From: Rhodoferax sp.
GTDB taxonomy: Bacteria > Pseudomonadota > Gammaproteobacteria > Burkholderiales > Burkholderiaceae_C
Direction of reading: 5' to 3'
DNA: 64,000 bases
Assembly: GCF_030646845.1 (NCBI RefSeq)
Contig: NZ_JAUSLE010000050.1
Span: 1 to 64,000 of the forward strand
Position 1 is the stretch's first letter, and each line of letters opens with the position of its first letter. The translations under genes were made by a program, and so were the position numbers. This document shows positions 41,728 to 51,857 of the stretch, in pieces. Below the pieces are notes generated by a model. That model saw nothing but the letters and a program-made list of their open reading frames with translations. It did no database searches and was not told the DNA's origin.

Positions 41728-44700
41728 ATGCTTGATTTTTTCCATCTTTTCATTTCTCCGCCCGACAGCAGCCTGCTCTACACCGGGCACTACGATCCCG
41801 TACTGGTCAGTCTTTCTGTCGCGGTAGCGATATTCGCGTCCTACGCCTCTCTTCTGGTGTCGCAGCAGGTGGCCAGTAGCACGGTGGTTGCGACCCGGCG
41901 TATGTGGATGGCTGTCGGGGGCCTGTGTCTGGGCCTGGGCATCTGGGCCATGCATTTCGTCGGTATGCTGGCTTTCAGTTTGCCCTGCACGAGCAGTTAC
42001 AGCGCAGCCATTACTCTGCTGTCGATGATCCCCAGCGTTCTGGCTTGCACCCTGGCCTTGAAGATCATCAGCCGCCGTACCCTCTCCCGCATACAACTGG
42101 CCATGGGTGGTTTGTTGCTCGGCTTGGGCATTGGCGCCATGCATTACGCGGGCATGGCCGCCCTGCGGCTGGACGGTCTGCTCCGCTACGACCTCAGGCT
42201 GTTTGCGCTATCCATTGTCGTGGCCGTTGTCTTGGCAACACTCGCCATCTGGATCAAGTTTCGCCTGCAGTCCTGGGTCTCGCGCTGGAGCAACTGGGTG
42301 CCAATCATTAGCGCGACAGCCATGGGACTGGCGGTCTCCGGCATGCACTACACGGCCATGGCCGCTGCTTATTTCATTCGTGAGGGTGACAGCACCATTG
42401 TGGACGCCCAGGTTGGGGCGACATTTCTGGCTTCGGTCGTTTTGGCGGCGACCGGTGCGATCATTGTTGTGACGCTGGTGGCCACTTATTTCGCCAGACC
42501 CAATTTGTTATCACTTCGGCATTCCTACAAGGTCATTGGCTTGCTGATCATCGGTTGGAGTGTTGTTTCCTGGTTGACCGCCAATTATTACCATGACCAT
42601 CGGGTCAGTAACTTGTACCCGCAGGAATTACAGCTGACCAGACACCAAGCGGAGGATGTTGCCGCGCAAATTGACGATGATCTGCAATTGCTCAAAGCGA
42701 TTCCGCTGTTGCTCTCCCGTGATGCTGATGTCCGTCGGGTATTGCGCCGCTTTGGTACCGATGCCGTGCCCTCGACCCTGCCCTACGAAGCGCGCAAGCG
42801 GCAATGGACCGAGAACGCTGACATGGCCGAACTCAATCACTCCCTGAGGATCACGGCCACCCAACTCAAGGCTGATTTGATCGCGGTGTTCAATGCAGCC
42901 GGTGATGCGGTGGCCGTCAGCAACTTTGACCAACCCACCAGCTTTGTCGGTTCGAACTTCGGTGAGCGCGAGTATTTCCGGCAGGCCCGCGCCGGAAAGC
43001 CAGGGCAGCAATATGCCGTGGGCTGGACCAGCAAGCTGCCCGGTTTGTTCTACTCCCACCCGGTGTTCGACAACGGTCAGTTTGTGGGTGCCGTGATCGT
43101 CAAACGCAACATATCAAGTTTTTCTCAGAAAGTGAACCAGGCCAAAGCATTCATCACCGACGCCAATGGTGTCGTTGTCCTGGCGCCCGACAAGGCGCTT
43201 GAGTCCCGCACCCTGCCAGATGCCGCCGTTGGCCGACTGTCCGCCGAGCTGCGGCAGTTGCAATACGGACAGAGTGCATTTGAACCGCTAAGAATTACAC
43301 CCTGGGGGGACAAACAGTTGCCTTTGGCGGTGCGCATCGGCGACAGCAATCAACCGGTGGTGCTGACTTCCGAAACTCTGGCGGATGGCATGATCACCCT
43401 TCATGTGCCCCGTCCGCTAGTTGAACTGGCGCGCATCAACACCGAAAGATACGGACTCTTTATTGTGCTTGCCGCCGCTGGGGGCATGTTGATCATCGCC
43501 GTTTCGGCGGTGGTGCTCTATCTGCGAGAGACACGCAAGGCGGCGGCCGACCTGCGCATCGCAGCGACGGCCTTCGAGTCCCAGGAAGCCATGATGATCA
43601 CGGACGCCGACAGCGTGATTTTGCGGGTCAACCGGGCCTTTACCGACATCACCGGTTATTCAGCCGAAGAGGTCGTGGGGAAGACACCGAGTTTGCTCAA
43701 GTCGGGCCGTCATGATGCCGCTTTTTATACCGCCATGTGGGAAACTCTCCGTCGCACCGGCGCTTGGCAGGGCGAGGTCTGGGATCGACGTAAGAATGGC
43801 GAGGTGTACCCCAAATGGCTCACCATCACGGTGGTCAAAGGGCCCGAGGGCAAGATCACCCACTATGTGGGCATGCATACCGACAGCACCCAACGCAAGG
43901 CCGCCGAGAATGAAATCGAGCATCTGGCCTTTTACGACCCGCTCACCCGTCTGCCTAACCGGCGACTGTTGCTGGATCGTCTGCATCACGCGCTGGCAGC
44001 TTGTGCCCGCAGTGGACGCCAGGGCGCGCTGTTATTCATCGATCTGGACAATTTCAAGACCCTCAATGACACACGGGGTTATGACAAGGGTGATTTGTTG
44101 TTGCAGCAGGTGGCGCAGCGCCTGGGCGCCTGCATCCGGGAAGGCAATGTCGTGGCCCGCCTGGGAGGTGACGAATTCGTAGTGATGCTGGAAGACTTGA
44201 GCGAAGACTCAGAGGAGGCTGCTGCCCAGGCAAAAGCCGTGGGTGAAGAGATTCTCAGCACACTGCGCCAGCCATACCGACTCGTCGAGGAGACTCACCA
44301 CAGCACCGCCAGCATTGGGATCACCTTGTTCGTCGACCATCGCGATTCGGTCGACGAACTCCTGAAGCGAGCCGACCTGGCCATGTACCAGGCCAAGGCT
44401 GCTGGCCGCAATACTTTGCGTTCCTTTAACCCAGTGATGCAGGTGGCGGTAACAGCCCGTGCAGCGCTGGAGTCGGACTTGCGCCAGGGCCTTGAACTCA
44501 AGCAGTTTTTCCTCCATTACCAGCCTCAGGTGAGCAGTGATGGCGACACGGTCGGGGCCGAAGCCTTGCTGCGCTGGCGCCATCCCGCCCGCGGCATGGT
44601 GTCGCCACTGGACTTCATTTCGCTGGCCGAAGAAACGGGGCTCATTTTGCCGCTCGGCCAGTGGGTGCTGGACAGCGCCTGTACCCAACTGGCGGCTTGG

Positions 44701-45249
44701 GCGGGCCATGTTCACACTGCCGACCTGGTGCTGGCCGTGAACGTGAGTGCACGCCAGTTCCGCCAGACCGACTTTGTTGCTGAAGTGCTGGGCGTGCTGG
44801 CACAGACCGGCGCCCGGGGTGATCGACTGAAGCTGGAGTTGACCGAGAGCGTTGTCGTGGAGAACGTGGGGGACATCATCGAGAAGATGGTCGCGCTGAA
44901 AGCCCATGGCGTGCGCTTTTCCATGGACGATTTTGGCACTGGCTACTCGTCGCTGTCCTACCTGCGGCGCTTGCCACTGGACCAACTCAAGATCGATCGG
45001 TCTTTTGTCAATGATGTGCTGACGGATCCCAATGACGCCGCCATTGCCAGGACCATCATCGCCCTGGGCCAAAGCCTGGGCCTGAACGTGATCGCCGAAG
45101 GGGTGGAGACCGAAGGTCAGCGTGAATTTCTGACCCGGGCTGGCTGCCTGCACTACCAGGGCTATCTGTACAGTAAGCCGCTAGAGGCACAGGATTTCAA
45201 AAAATATTTGGAGAAGAATCTGAATCTAGCCCCCGTGGATTATAGGTAG
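41728..45249 (+). CDS. MHYT-PAS-GGDEF-EAL cyclic-di-GMP signalling protein
   Basis: A 1173-residue membrane sensor. An N-terminal seven-span MHYT domain has MHFVGM, MHYAGM and MHYTAM, proposed to sense diatomic gases through a metal. A large periplasmic segment (about residues 300-590) follows, then a last span (YGLFIVLAAAGGMLIIAVSAVV), a PAS domain with VNRAFTDITGYSAEEVVGKTP, a GGDEF domain (RLGGDEF intact), and an EAL domain (GAEALLRW and DDFGTGYSS intact). Both cyclase and phosphodiesterase activity are possible. ATG at 41728 is chosen by position of the MHYT domain; an ATG at 41662 is also open. The last codons and stop lie in a dispersed repeat. Confidence 0.92.
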   Translation: MLDFFHLFISPPDSSLLYTGHYDPVLVSLSVAVAIFASYASLLVSQQVASSTVVATRRMWMAVGGLCLGLGIWAMHFVGMLAFSLPCTSSYSAAITLLSMIPSVLACTLALKIISRRTLSRIQLAMGGLLLGLGIGAMHYAGMAALRLDGLLRYDLRLFALSIVVAVVLATLAIWIKFRLQSWVSRWSNWVPIISATAMGLAVSGMHYTAMAAAYFIREGDSTIVDAQVGATFLASVVLAATGAIIVVTLVATYFARPNLLSLRHSYKVIGLLIIGWSVVSWLTANYYHDHRVSNLYPQELQLTRHQAEDVAAQIDDDLQLLKAIPLLLSRDADVRRVLRRFGTDAVPSTLPYEARKRQWTENADMAELNHSLRITATQLKADLIAVFNAAGDAVAVSNFDQPTSFVGSNFGEREYFRQARAGKPGQQYAVGWTSKLPGLFYSHPVFDNGQFVGAVIVKRNISSFSQKVNQAKAFITDANGVVVLAPDKALESRTLPDAAVGRLSAELRQLQYGQSAFEPLRITPWGDKQLPLAVRIGDSNQPVVLTSETLADGMITLHVPRPLVELARINTERYGLFIVLAAAGGMLIIAVSAVVLYLRETRKAAADLRIAATAFESQEAMMITDADSVILRVNRAFTDITGYSAEEVVGKTPSLLKSGRHDAAFYTAMWETLRRTGAWQGEVWDRRKNGEVYPKWLTITVVKGPEGKITHYVGMHTDSTQRKAAENEIEHLAFYDPLTRLPNRRLLLDRLHHALAACARSGRQGALLFIDLDNFKTLNDTRGYDKGDLLLQQVAQRLGACIREGNVVARLGGDEFVVMLEDLSEDSEEAAAQAKAVGEEILSTLRQPYRLVEETHHSTASIGITLFVDHRDSVDELLKRADLAMYQAKAAGRNTLRSFNPVMQVAVTARAALESDLRQGLELKQFFLHYQPQVSSDGDTVGAEALLRWRHPARGMVSPLDFISLAEETGLILPLGQWVLDSACTQLAAWAGHVHTADLVLAVNVSARQFRQTDFVAEVLGVLAQTGARGDRLKLELTESVVVENVGDIIEKMVALKAHGVRFSMDDFGTGYSSLSYLRRLPLDQLKIDRSFVNDVLTDPNDAAIARTIIALGQSLGLNVIAEGVETEGQREFLTRAGCLHYQGYLYSKPLEAQDFKKYLEKNLNLAPVDYR

Positions 45250-45272
45250 TTTGCTACTATTGCTGTAGCAAA
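45224..45272 (+). repeat. Dispersed repeat copy spanning both convergent gene ends
   Basis: ATCTAGCCCCCGTGGATTAT, a short part, then TTGCTACTATTGCTGTAGCAAA. It holds the TAG stop of the GGDEF-EAL gene (45247-45249) and the TAG stop of xthA (45257-45259, minus strand). Confidence 0.65.
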
Positions 45273-46033
45273 TCGAGTTCGACTACCACTGGTGCATGGT
45301 CGCTTGGCCGCTCGTTTTTGCGCGGCGCCTTGTCAATCGCGCAGCCGGTCACCAAGGGCTTGAGCGCATTGCTGACCAGAATGTGGTCGATGCGCAACCC
45401 GCGGTTACGCGGAAATGCGAAGTTGCGGTAGTCCCACCAGGAATAGCTTTTCTCGGGTTGCTCAAACAGGCGGTAAGCGTCGTGCAGGCCCAACGCAATG
45501 AGGGCCCGCAGGTGGTAACGTTCTTCCTCGGTGCAGTGGATCGTGTCTTTTAAACCCACCGGGTCCCATACATCGGTATCGTCAAAAGTGATGTTGTAGT
45601 CACCCATCAACACCAGCTTGGGATGCTTGGTCAACTCCTCGCGAACCCAGTCGCGCAGGCCTTTGAGCCAGCTCATCTTGTAGTCGAATTTGTCCGATCC
45701 TGGTTCCTGTCCATTGGGGAAATAAGCGCCGATGACGCGCACGCCGTCGACCGTGGCGCTGATGACGCGTGCCATGTCGTCCGAGAATCCCGGGATGTTT
45801 TTCACCACGTCGCTGGCGGGTGTGCGCGACAGCAGCGCAACCCCGTTGTAGGTTTTCTGGCCGAAGCACTGGGCGTGATAGCCCGCCTGGCTCAGGGCCT
45901 CGAGCGGAAATTTGTCATCCGTCAACTTCAGCTCTTGCAGGGCCAGTACATCGACCGGATTGGCCGCCAGCCAGTCCAGCACCTGCGGCAGGCGCACGGT
46001 CAGTGAGTTGATGTTCCAGGTGGCAAGTTTCAT
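45257..46033 (-). CDS. xthA: Exodeoxyribonuclease III
   Basis: A 258-residue base-excision repair nuclease (AP endonuclease, 3' exonuclease). MKLATWNINSLTVRLPQVLDWL, LQELKLTDDKFP with the metal Glu, GYHAQCFGQKTYNGVALLSR, MGDYNITFDDTDVWDP with catalytic Asp/Asn, SYSWWDYR, RIDHILVS and SDHAPVVVEL are all present. ATG at 46033 gives the normal start; an upstream in-frame ATG adds eight residues only. Its C-terminal DLLQQ and stop are supplied by a dispersed repeat. Confidence 0.95.
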   Translation of the reverse strand: MKLATWNINSLTVRLPQVLDWLAANPVDVLALQELKLTDDKFPLEALSQAGYHAQCFGQKTYNGVALLSRTPASDVVKNIPGFSDDMARVISATVDGVRVIGAYFPNGQEPGSDKFDYKMSWLKGLRDWVREELTKHPKLVLMGDYNITFDDTDVWDPVGLKDTIHCTEEERYHLRALIALGLHDAYRLFEQPEKSYSWWDYRNFAFPRNRGLRIDHILVSNALKPLVTGCAIDKAPRKNERPSDHAPVVVELDLLQQ

Positions 46034-46134
46034 TGTTCTACTAAGGAAGGTCTGCATGGCCCCTGAAAGAGCAGAGGTTGAGCATTATTGTGCCTTGTTC
46101 CTGGCCGGCGTCTGCGTGAACACGGCAGGTGGAA

Positions 46135-47103
46135 TTACGGGCTCTTCATCTGGGCCATGGAGGCCCGGAAATCGGGATATCGCAAGCGGTAGCCAGAGGC
46201 CTTGAGTTTGGTGTTGTCCACGAGGTAGTCATCGTGAAGATAGCGGATCGCGTTGTATTCCAGTTCCGGGATCCGGCCTTGATGTGCCGCGATCGCCCCA
46301 TCGATACGGGCCAAAGACTTGAGCAACCACAAGGGAAGATGGCGTGTCGGCACTTTGGTACCAAAGGTCTGGGCGGCGATCGTCAAGGCCTCTTCCAGTG
46401 TTGGATTGGAGTCATCGGTGAGATTGAAGGCCTGGCCCACGGCATCATCCCGATGGGAAAGGTATTCCACTGCCGAGGCCACGTCCTCGACCCGGATGTT
46501 GGACAGTCGCTGTCGGCCATCGCCCGGAACGGCGGCAATCGACGCGGGGCGCGAGAAGGCCTTGCCCGCACCGTCATTGCATCCGGGGCCGTACACGGTG
46601 CAGGGGCGGGTAATGACGGCCGGCAACCCTTCGGCGATGCGCTTCCAGACAACATCTTCCCCGTCCCGCTTGCTGGTGCCGTAGTCCTCCTGCGGATTGC
46701 GGGGACTGTCTTCACGCAGGGGAGTCCCCGGGTAGGGCCCATACACACTGGTCGAGCCCACATGGATGTAGCGCTTGACGCCCGCCTCAACGGCAAGCCG
46801 GGTGATGTGTTCCACCCCAAGCACATTGACCGGATAGAGCTGGGCCAGGGGCGTGGAGAAGTTGCAGATTGCGCCCAGGTGGAAGACCCGGTCCACCGGG
46901 CCGGCAAACAGTGGCTGCAGGGTGTGGGGCTGGGTCAGGTCGGCCGGGATGAACTCCACGCCCAGCCGGCGCAAAAATGCGGTGTCCGCGCGTGCCTGGT
47001 CCGTCGCCCGCACCCGCACCCCCAAGGAAGCCAGGTGTTCCACAAGACAGCGGCCGACAAAGCCACCAGCCCCGGTGACGAGCGTGATACCCGTGTACGC
47101 CAT
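46135..47103 (-). CDS. NAD-dependent epimerase/dehydratase family protein 2
   Basis: A 322-residue extended SDR. ITLVTGAGGFVGRCLVE is the Rossmann motif, HVGSTSVYG holds the catalytic Ser, and DYGTSKRDGE the YxxxK pair; RPCTVYGPG follows. Similar proteins include 3-beta-hydroxysteroid dehydrogenase/isomerase-like and sugar epimerases. It is the last gene of the minus-strand catabolic operon, 50 bases after the SDR gene. It shares only family-level similarity with the epimerase at 30245. Confidence 0.84.
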   Translation of the reverse strand: MAYTGITLVTGAGGFVGRCLVEHLASLGVRVRATDQARADTAFLRRLGVEFIPADLTQPHTLQPLFAGPVDRVFHLGAICNFSTPLAQLYPVNVLGVEHITRLAVEAGVKRYIHVGSTSVYGPYPGTPLREDSPRNPQEDYGTSKRDGEDVVWKRIAEGLPAVITRPCTVYGPGCNDGAGKAFSRPASIAAVPGDGRQRLSNIRVEDVASAVEYLSHRDDAVGQAFNLTDDSNPTLEEALTIAAQTFGTKVPTRHLPLWLLKSLARIDGAIAAHQGRIPELEYNAIRYLHDDYLVDNTKLKASGYRLRYPDFRASMAQMKSP

Positions 47104-47153
47104 AGATCCTCCCGTTAACGCATGACCTTTGCCCGGAGCGCAAAGCCAGGCTT

Positions 47154-47993
47154 CTACTTGATGTCCATATGGTTCAACAGAATGGCGTCGCGCAGCCGCA
47201 CCGGCAAAAACCGGTTGAGAAACAGAAAGAACGTACTCATGAAATCCAGCTGGTTGTGAAAGGCCGGGCGAGCCTGGCGAACCACGGCAGCAATCCTGCG
47301 TCCTGCTTGTTGGGGGGTTGGGGCGGACTTGATGAGCACGTCGTCACGGGCGATGAAACGCCGTGCCCGCTCACGGTAGGGCGAGCCTTCGGGCGGGAGC
47401 GTATGGATCGTGGCAGCAAAGCTGGTTGAGACTTGCGCCGGCTGGATCAGGGCGACCCGAATGCCGAAGGGAGCGACCTCGTAGCGCAGCGACATCACCA
47501 TGCCTTCAACGGCAAATTTGCTCGCGGAATAGATCGATTCAAAAGGAAAAGGAACCTGGCCGACCAGGGAGGACATGGCGATGAGCTTGCCACTGCCCTG
47601 GCGTCGCATGGCGGGAATGAAGGCCTGAAAGATGGCCGCCGTCCCGATGATATTGATCTCAAGGCAGCGCTGCGCTGCATCCAGATCGGCCTCCTCGAAG
47701 GGGCTGAAGAAGCCAATGCCCACGTTGGAGAGCACCGTATCGACCCGGCCGTATTTGGCCAGTACGTCATCCCGAAAACGGAGAATCCCCGGCCGGTCCG
47801 TGATGTTCAGCGCGACGAGATGGTGACTTTTCCCGGACGCCCTGGAAATCTCGTCCAGTTCTTTTTGCAGTGCGTCGATGCCTGTCTGATTCATGTCGAA
47901 GCCGACAATGGTGTCGCCTGCTGCCGCCAGAAGCTTTGCCGCCTCTTTGCCCATGCCATCGGCCACCCCGGTAATGACTACTACTTGTCCCAT
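47154..47993 (-). CDS. Short-chain dehydrogenase/reductase
   Basis: A 279-residue classical [21 protein letters not shown] (TGxxxGxG), SNVGIG, catalytic Ser in MSSLVGQ, and YSASK. The C-terminal tail with [16 protein letters not shown] is hydrophobic and may sit at the membrane. It follows the GMC gene after 20 bases. Likely oxidises or reduces an alcohol/ketone intermediate of the operon's pathway; substrate unknown. Confidence 0.88.
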   Translation of the reverse strand: MGQVVVITGVADGMGKEAAKLLAAAGDTIVGFDMNQTGIDALQKELDEISRASGKSHHLVALNITDRPGILRFRDDVLAKYGRVDTVLSNVGIGFFSPFEEADLDAAQRCLEINIIGTAAIFQAFIPAMRRQGSGKLIAMSSLVGQVPFPFESIYSASKFAVEGMVMSLRYEVAPFGIRVALIQPAQVSTSFAATIHTLPPEGSPYRERARRFIARDDVLIKSAPTPQQAGRRIAAVVRQARPAFHNQLDFMSTFFLFLNRFLPVRLRDAILLNHMDIK

Positions 47994-48013
47994 GCCTGTC
48001 TCCTTTTATTGAT

Positions 48014-49621
48014 TTATGAACGAACGGACGCGTCGGCGCGGATCATGTCGGCGGCTTTCTCGGCGATCATGATGGTGGGAGCGTTGGTGTTGCCCCCGAC
48101 CAGCGTCGGCATGATCGACGCGTCCACCACGCGCAAACCCGCGACCCCGTGCACGCGCAACCGCGCATCGACCACGGCCAGCGGGTCGGTGCCCATCTTG
48201 CAGGTGCCAACCGGGTGGTACTGCGTATCGGAGAGCGTGCGGATGCTCTGCTCCAGTGCCCGGTCATCGGCTGCATCGACCGGGTAGAGTGCCTTGCCGC
48301 GAATGGGTGCCAGGGGCGTGCCCGCCAGCATGCGAAGCATCTGTTTCGCCCCTTGCTTCAATACGGCCATGTCCTCGGGTGCGCTGAAGAAGCGCGGATC
48401 GATGAGCGGTGCAGCGGCCGGGTCCGGCGAGCCCAGCCGCACGGTGCCCCGGCTCTTCGGCCTGAGCAAGGCGACGCGGCTGCTGATGCCATGGCCCAGG
48501 TGCATTTTGCGGGCATGATCGTCCTCCAGCGCCAGGATGAACACCATCTGCAAATCGGGAACGTCGATCCCCGCGCCGCTGCGAAGGAATGCTCCGGACT
48601 CGGCGTAGGGCGTCGTCAGCAAGCCGCGGCGCTCACGTTTCCACTGCCACAGTCCCTTGGCAATGCGCAGTGCGCCGGGGAGGGAGAGCCCGAACGTCGC
48701 GGTATTGCTGGCGCAGCGGTAGGAGTAGACGTAGTCAATGTGGTCCTGCAGGTTCTCGCCAACGCCCGGCAGATCATGCAGCGTCGGGATGCCCAGGGTT
48801 TGCAGATGCCCGCCCGGTCCGATGCCTGACAGTGCCAGCAGCTGTGGCGAGCCAAACGCACCGGCGCACAAAATCACTTCCTGGCGCGCGTGGATTTCAA
48901 GCGACTTGCCCCCGGCGCTGGCCTGGACACCCATGGTGCGCCGCCCGTCGAACAGCAGCCGCCGGGTCAGCACGCCAGTCATCACCTTGAGGTTGGGGCG
49001 ACCAAGGTGGGGCGTCAGGTAGCCCTTGGCTGCGCTGCAGCGTTCGCCGTTGCGCTGCGTCACCTGGAACATGTAGGCGCCAAACTGTTCTGCGCCGTTG
49101 TAGTCCCCAATGACGGGAACTCCCGCCTCCTGTGCCGATTGCAGAAACAATGCATTGACCGGGCTGGGCTCGCGCACCAGCGTCACATTGAGCGGCCCGT
49201 CCTGGCCATGGTAGGGGTCGCGGTAATCCTCGTTGTTTTCTGCCTTGCGGAAATAGGGCAGCACATCGTCGTAAGACCATCCCGGGTTGCCAAGCGCCGC
49301 CCAGTGGTCGTAGTCCCAGCGGTGGCCGCGCACATAGAGCATGGCGTTGATGGAGCTGGAGCCTCCCAGCGTCTTGCCGCGCGGCTGGTAGCCGCGCCTC
49401 CCGTTCAGGCCGGGCTGGGGCACGGTCTCGAAGGCCCAGTTGTTGATTTTGGACGGCACCATGGCGGGATAGCCGGCGGGCATGTGAATGAGCATGCTCG
49501 TATCCGGTGCGCCGGCTTCCAGCAGGCACACCGTGACGTTCGGGTCTTCGGTCAGCCGGCTGGCGATCACGCTGCCTGCCGAGCCGCCACCGACGACGAC
49601 GTAGTCAAAAATCTCTTTCAT
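48014..49621 (-). CDS. GMC-family FAD alcohol oxidoreductase
   Basis: A 535-residue glucose-methanol-choline oxidoreductase, close to choline/alcohol dehydrogenases such as Alk[20 protein letters not shown] binds [23 protein letters not shown] and the second GMC signature [15 protein letters not shown] are present; the active-site His is in [10 protein letters not shown] and the partner Asn in [13 protein letters not shown] at 49621 has AGGA nine bases upstream; an ATG three codons earlier has none. Likely first oxidation of an alcohol substrate in this operon. Confidence 0.92.
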   Translation of the reverse strand: MKEIFDYVVVGGGSAGSVIASRLTEDPNVTVCLLEAGAPDTSMLIHMPAGYPAMVPSKINNWAFETVPQPGLNGRRGYQPRGKTLGGSSSINAMLYVRGHRWDYDHWAALGNPGWSYDDVLPYFRKAENNEDYRDPYHGQDGPLNVTLVREPSPVNALFLQSAQEAGVPVIGDYNGAEQFGAYMFQVTQRNGERCSAAKGYLTPHLGRPNLKVMTGVLTRRLLFDGRRTMGVQASAGGKSLEIHARQEVILCAGAFGSPQLLALSGIGPGGHLQTLGIPTLHDLPGVGENLQDHIDYVYSYRCASNTATFGLSLPGALRIAKGLWQWKRERRGLLTTPYAESGAFLRSGAGIDVPDLQMVFILALEDDHARKMHLGHGISSRVALLRPKSRGTVRLGSPDPAAAPLIDPRFFSAPEDMAVLKQGAKQMLRMLAGTPLAPIRGKALYPVDAADDRALEQSIRTLSDTQYHPVGTCKMGTDPLAVVDARLRVHGVAGLRVVDASIMPTLVGGNTNAPTIMIAEKAADMIRADASVRS

Positions 49622-49664
49622 GTCGTGCATTCCTGTCGCTTGGGTCGGGGACACGGTGGCTGCT

Positions 49665-50444
49665 TCATGTGCCAACAAACCGGGGTGGGCGCTTGGTCAT
49701 GAGCGCACTGATACCTTCCACGAAATCCCGGGTCTGCATGTGCGAGAGTTGCAGCGCCAACTCACGCTCAATGGCTGCATGAAAGTCGTCAATGAGTGTG
49801 GCGCGCAAAGTCTGGCGCATGTCTTGCACCGCAATCGGCGCGTTGCTGGCGATGACGCGTGCCCGTGCCTGGGCCGCTGTACGCACAAGCGAAGGGTCGT
49901 CGACAACCTCGTCCGCCAAGCCCAGGCGCAAGGCTTCGTCGGCGCCCACCGGCTGGCCCATCAGCAGCATGCGACTGGCAGCGTGCGGGCCCATCACATG
50001 AGGCAAGGTGGCGGTCAGACCAAAACCGGCATGAAAACCCAATTGTGCAAAGCTGGCGTTGAACTGCGCCTTGGGGCCCGCCACGCGCTGGTCCGCCAGC
50101 ATGGCCAGACCCAGACCGGCACCCACGGCAGCTCCCTGAACAGCGGCGATGCAGGGTTTTCTTCCTCTCAGCAATCGCTGGGCCAGCAGATACAAATGCT
50201 GCGGCGAGCGGTCTTGCCCGGCGCCCGCCAGACTCCGGAAATCGACGCCGCCGCAAAATACACGACCGGTCGAGCACAGCACGATGGCGCGGCACTGCGG
50301 CTCGCCGTCGGCCCATTGCCATGCATCGGCCAGTTGCGTCATGACGTCCACCGACAGAAAGTTCAGGGCATCAGTGTTGAACTCGATGGTGGCGACATGA
50401 TCTGCCAGGGCCACATGCACGTTGGCAAAGGAAGGTAGGTCCAT
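49665..50444 (-). CDS. Enoyl-CoA hydratase/isomerase (crotonase) family protein
   Basis: A 259-residue crotonase-fold protein. VFCGGVDF and AAVQGAAVGAGLGLAMLADQRVA form the oxyanion hole. The segment that in enoyl-CoA hydratases reads PEI.LG..PG, with catalytic Glu, here reads SFAQLGFHAGFG; the Glu is absent. It may thus act as an isomerase, thioesterase-like or other crotonase enzyme. ATG at 50444 is chosen from the family N-terminus. It lies 14 bases after the MFS gene. Confidence 0.87.
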   Translation of the reverse strand: MDLPSFANVHVALADHVATIEFNTDALNFLSVDVMTQLADAWQWADGEPQCRAIVLCSTGRVFCGGVDFRSLAGAGQDRSPQHLYLLAQRLLRGRKPCIAAVQGAAVGAGLGLAMLADQRVAGPKAQFNASFAQLGFHAGFGLTATLPHVMGPHAASRMLLMGQPVGADEALRLGLADEVVDDPSLVRTAAQARARVIASNAPIAVQDMRQTLRATLIDDFHAAIERELALQLSHMQTRDFVEGISALMTKRPPRFVGT

Positions 50445-50458
50445 GGTGTGGTGTCTTC

Positions 50459-51796
50459 TCAATGGGGAGTGGAGAGGCTGGAGGCAGCGTCTTGCGCGCG
50501 CTGCCGGTCGGCGTCGAAATGGCGTGTCGCCTGCCAGGTGGCCAGCGCCATGAGGGCCATGGCGGCGGGAATCAGCAGCATGCCAGTGGCCAGACCCACG
50601 CCGCGGTGGTACTCGTCCAGCGCCTGGCCCGCAGCCTGTGCGGATGCCAGCGCAACGCGGTCCGACAGCACGCCCACCAGCACCACGCCACAGCCCCCGC
50701 CCACGACATTGCCGACGGCCAGATGGACTGCCATGGCGACACCACGCTGGCGGGGTGCCACCACCTCCTGCAGTGCCGGGTAGGCGCAGACCGGAAAGAG
50801 GTAGGTGGCCAGCCAGCCGATGGCAAACAGCACGACGAACCACTCCACCCGGGTCGATGGCAGGCACAAGGCAATCAGGGTGAGCACGGCACCCGCTACG
50901 GAAGCCAGTGTCGTGAGGCCCAAACGACCTGGGCGCCAGCGCTGTTGCAGCACGTCTGCCAGCCAGCCGCCGCCAATCATGGCGACCAAGCCGGTGGCGC
51001 CGATGATCACGCCTGACACGATGCCGGCCTGGATCAAGGGCAAATGAAAATAGCGCTGCAGAAGCGCCACCATGAAGCCGGTACCAACGTATCCGGCCAG
51101 ACCGAAGCCGATGGCTCCCAGTGTCAGCCAGCGCAAGGATGCGACAGCCCAGACCAGACGGAGCGCCTGCGCGATGCCGCCCGATGCAGCATCAGCCGGC
51201 GCAGCCTGGCGGGGCGGCTCTTTCATCATCAGCATGATGCCTCCCAGCAGCGCGCCCGGGAGAGCCGCCAGCCAGAACACCGCGTGCCAGGAGCCCATCG
51301 CAGAGGCAATGGCACCGCCCGTGAAAAAGGCGGCCACCAGACCCAGGGGCAGGCCCAGCATGACCAGGCCCATGGCGCGTGAGCGCCGCTCGGGTGCGTA
51401 CAGGTCGGCCACTATGGATTGCGCGGTGGGCGCGCAGCTGGCCTCACCGATGCCCACGCCCACCCGCGCGAGCAGGAACCAGCCAAACCCGGTCGCAGCC
51501 CCGCTCAGCGCGGTGGCAGCGCTCCAGGCAATCAGGCCCATGCCCATGACGGTCTTGCGTACGCCCACATCGGCCAGGCGCCCCAACACGATGCCAAACA
51601 ATGCATAGGTCACGGTAAACACCGCGTTGAGCAGGCCCAGCAGGGTATCGGTCAGTCCAAACTCCAGGCGGATGGGCTCCATGAGCACGGCCGGAATGGT
51701 GCGGTCGTAGTAGTTCAGGAACATGGCGAGAAACAACAGGAACACCACGCGTCTGGCCTGCGGGGCGGGCACGGTTGTTTCAAGGGCGGAGTTCAT
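50459..51796 (-). CDS. MFS transporter 2
   Basis: A 445-residue transporter with 12 spans. Its start FLLFLAMFLNYYDRTIPAVLMEPI and loop LGRLADVGVRKTVMG place it near the spinster/anion:cation symporter type MFS (FNYLDR-like motif). VGVGIGEASCAPTAQSIVADL is typical of that group. ATG at 51796 has AAGGTGA upstream. It lies within the catabolic operon and probably imports its substrate. Confidence 0.88.
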   Translation of the reverse strand: MNSALETTVPAPQARRVVFLLFLAMFLNYYDRTIPAVLMEPIRLEFGLTDTLLGLLNAVFTVTYALFGIVLGRLADVGVRKTVMGMGLIAWSAATALSGAATGFGWFLLARVGVGIGEASCAPTAQSIVADLYAPERRSRAMGLVMLGLPLGLVAAFFTGGAIASAMGSWHAVFWLAALPGALLGGIMLMMKEPPRQAAPADAASGGIAQALRLVWAVASLRWLTLGAIGFGLAGYVGTGFMVALLQRYFHLPLIQAGIVSGVIIGATGLVAMIGGGWLADVLQQRWRPGRLGLTTLASVAGAVLTLIALCLPSTRVEWFVVLFAIGWLATYLFPVCAYPALQEVVAPRQRGVAMAVHLAVGNVVGGGCGVVLVGVLSDRVALASAQAAGQALDEYHRGVGLATGMLLIPAAMALMALATWQATRHFDADRQRAQDAASSLSTPH

Positions 51797-51857
51797 TTCG
51801 GATTCACCTTGGGCGATGCGATGCGATCGTGATGGGTTGGGGCACGTGCCAGTGCGG

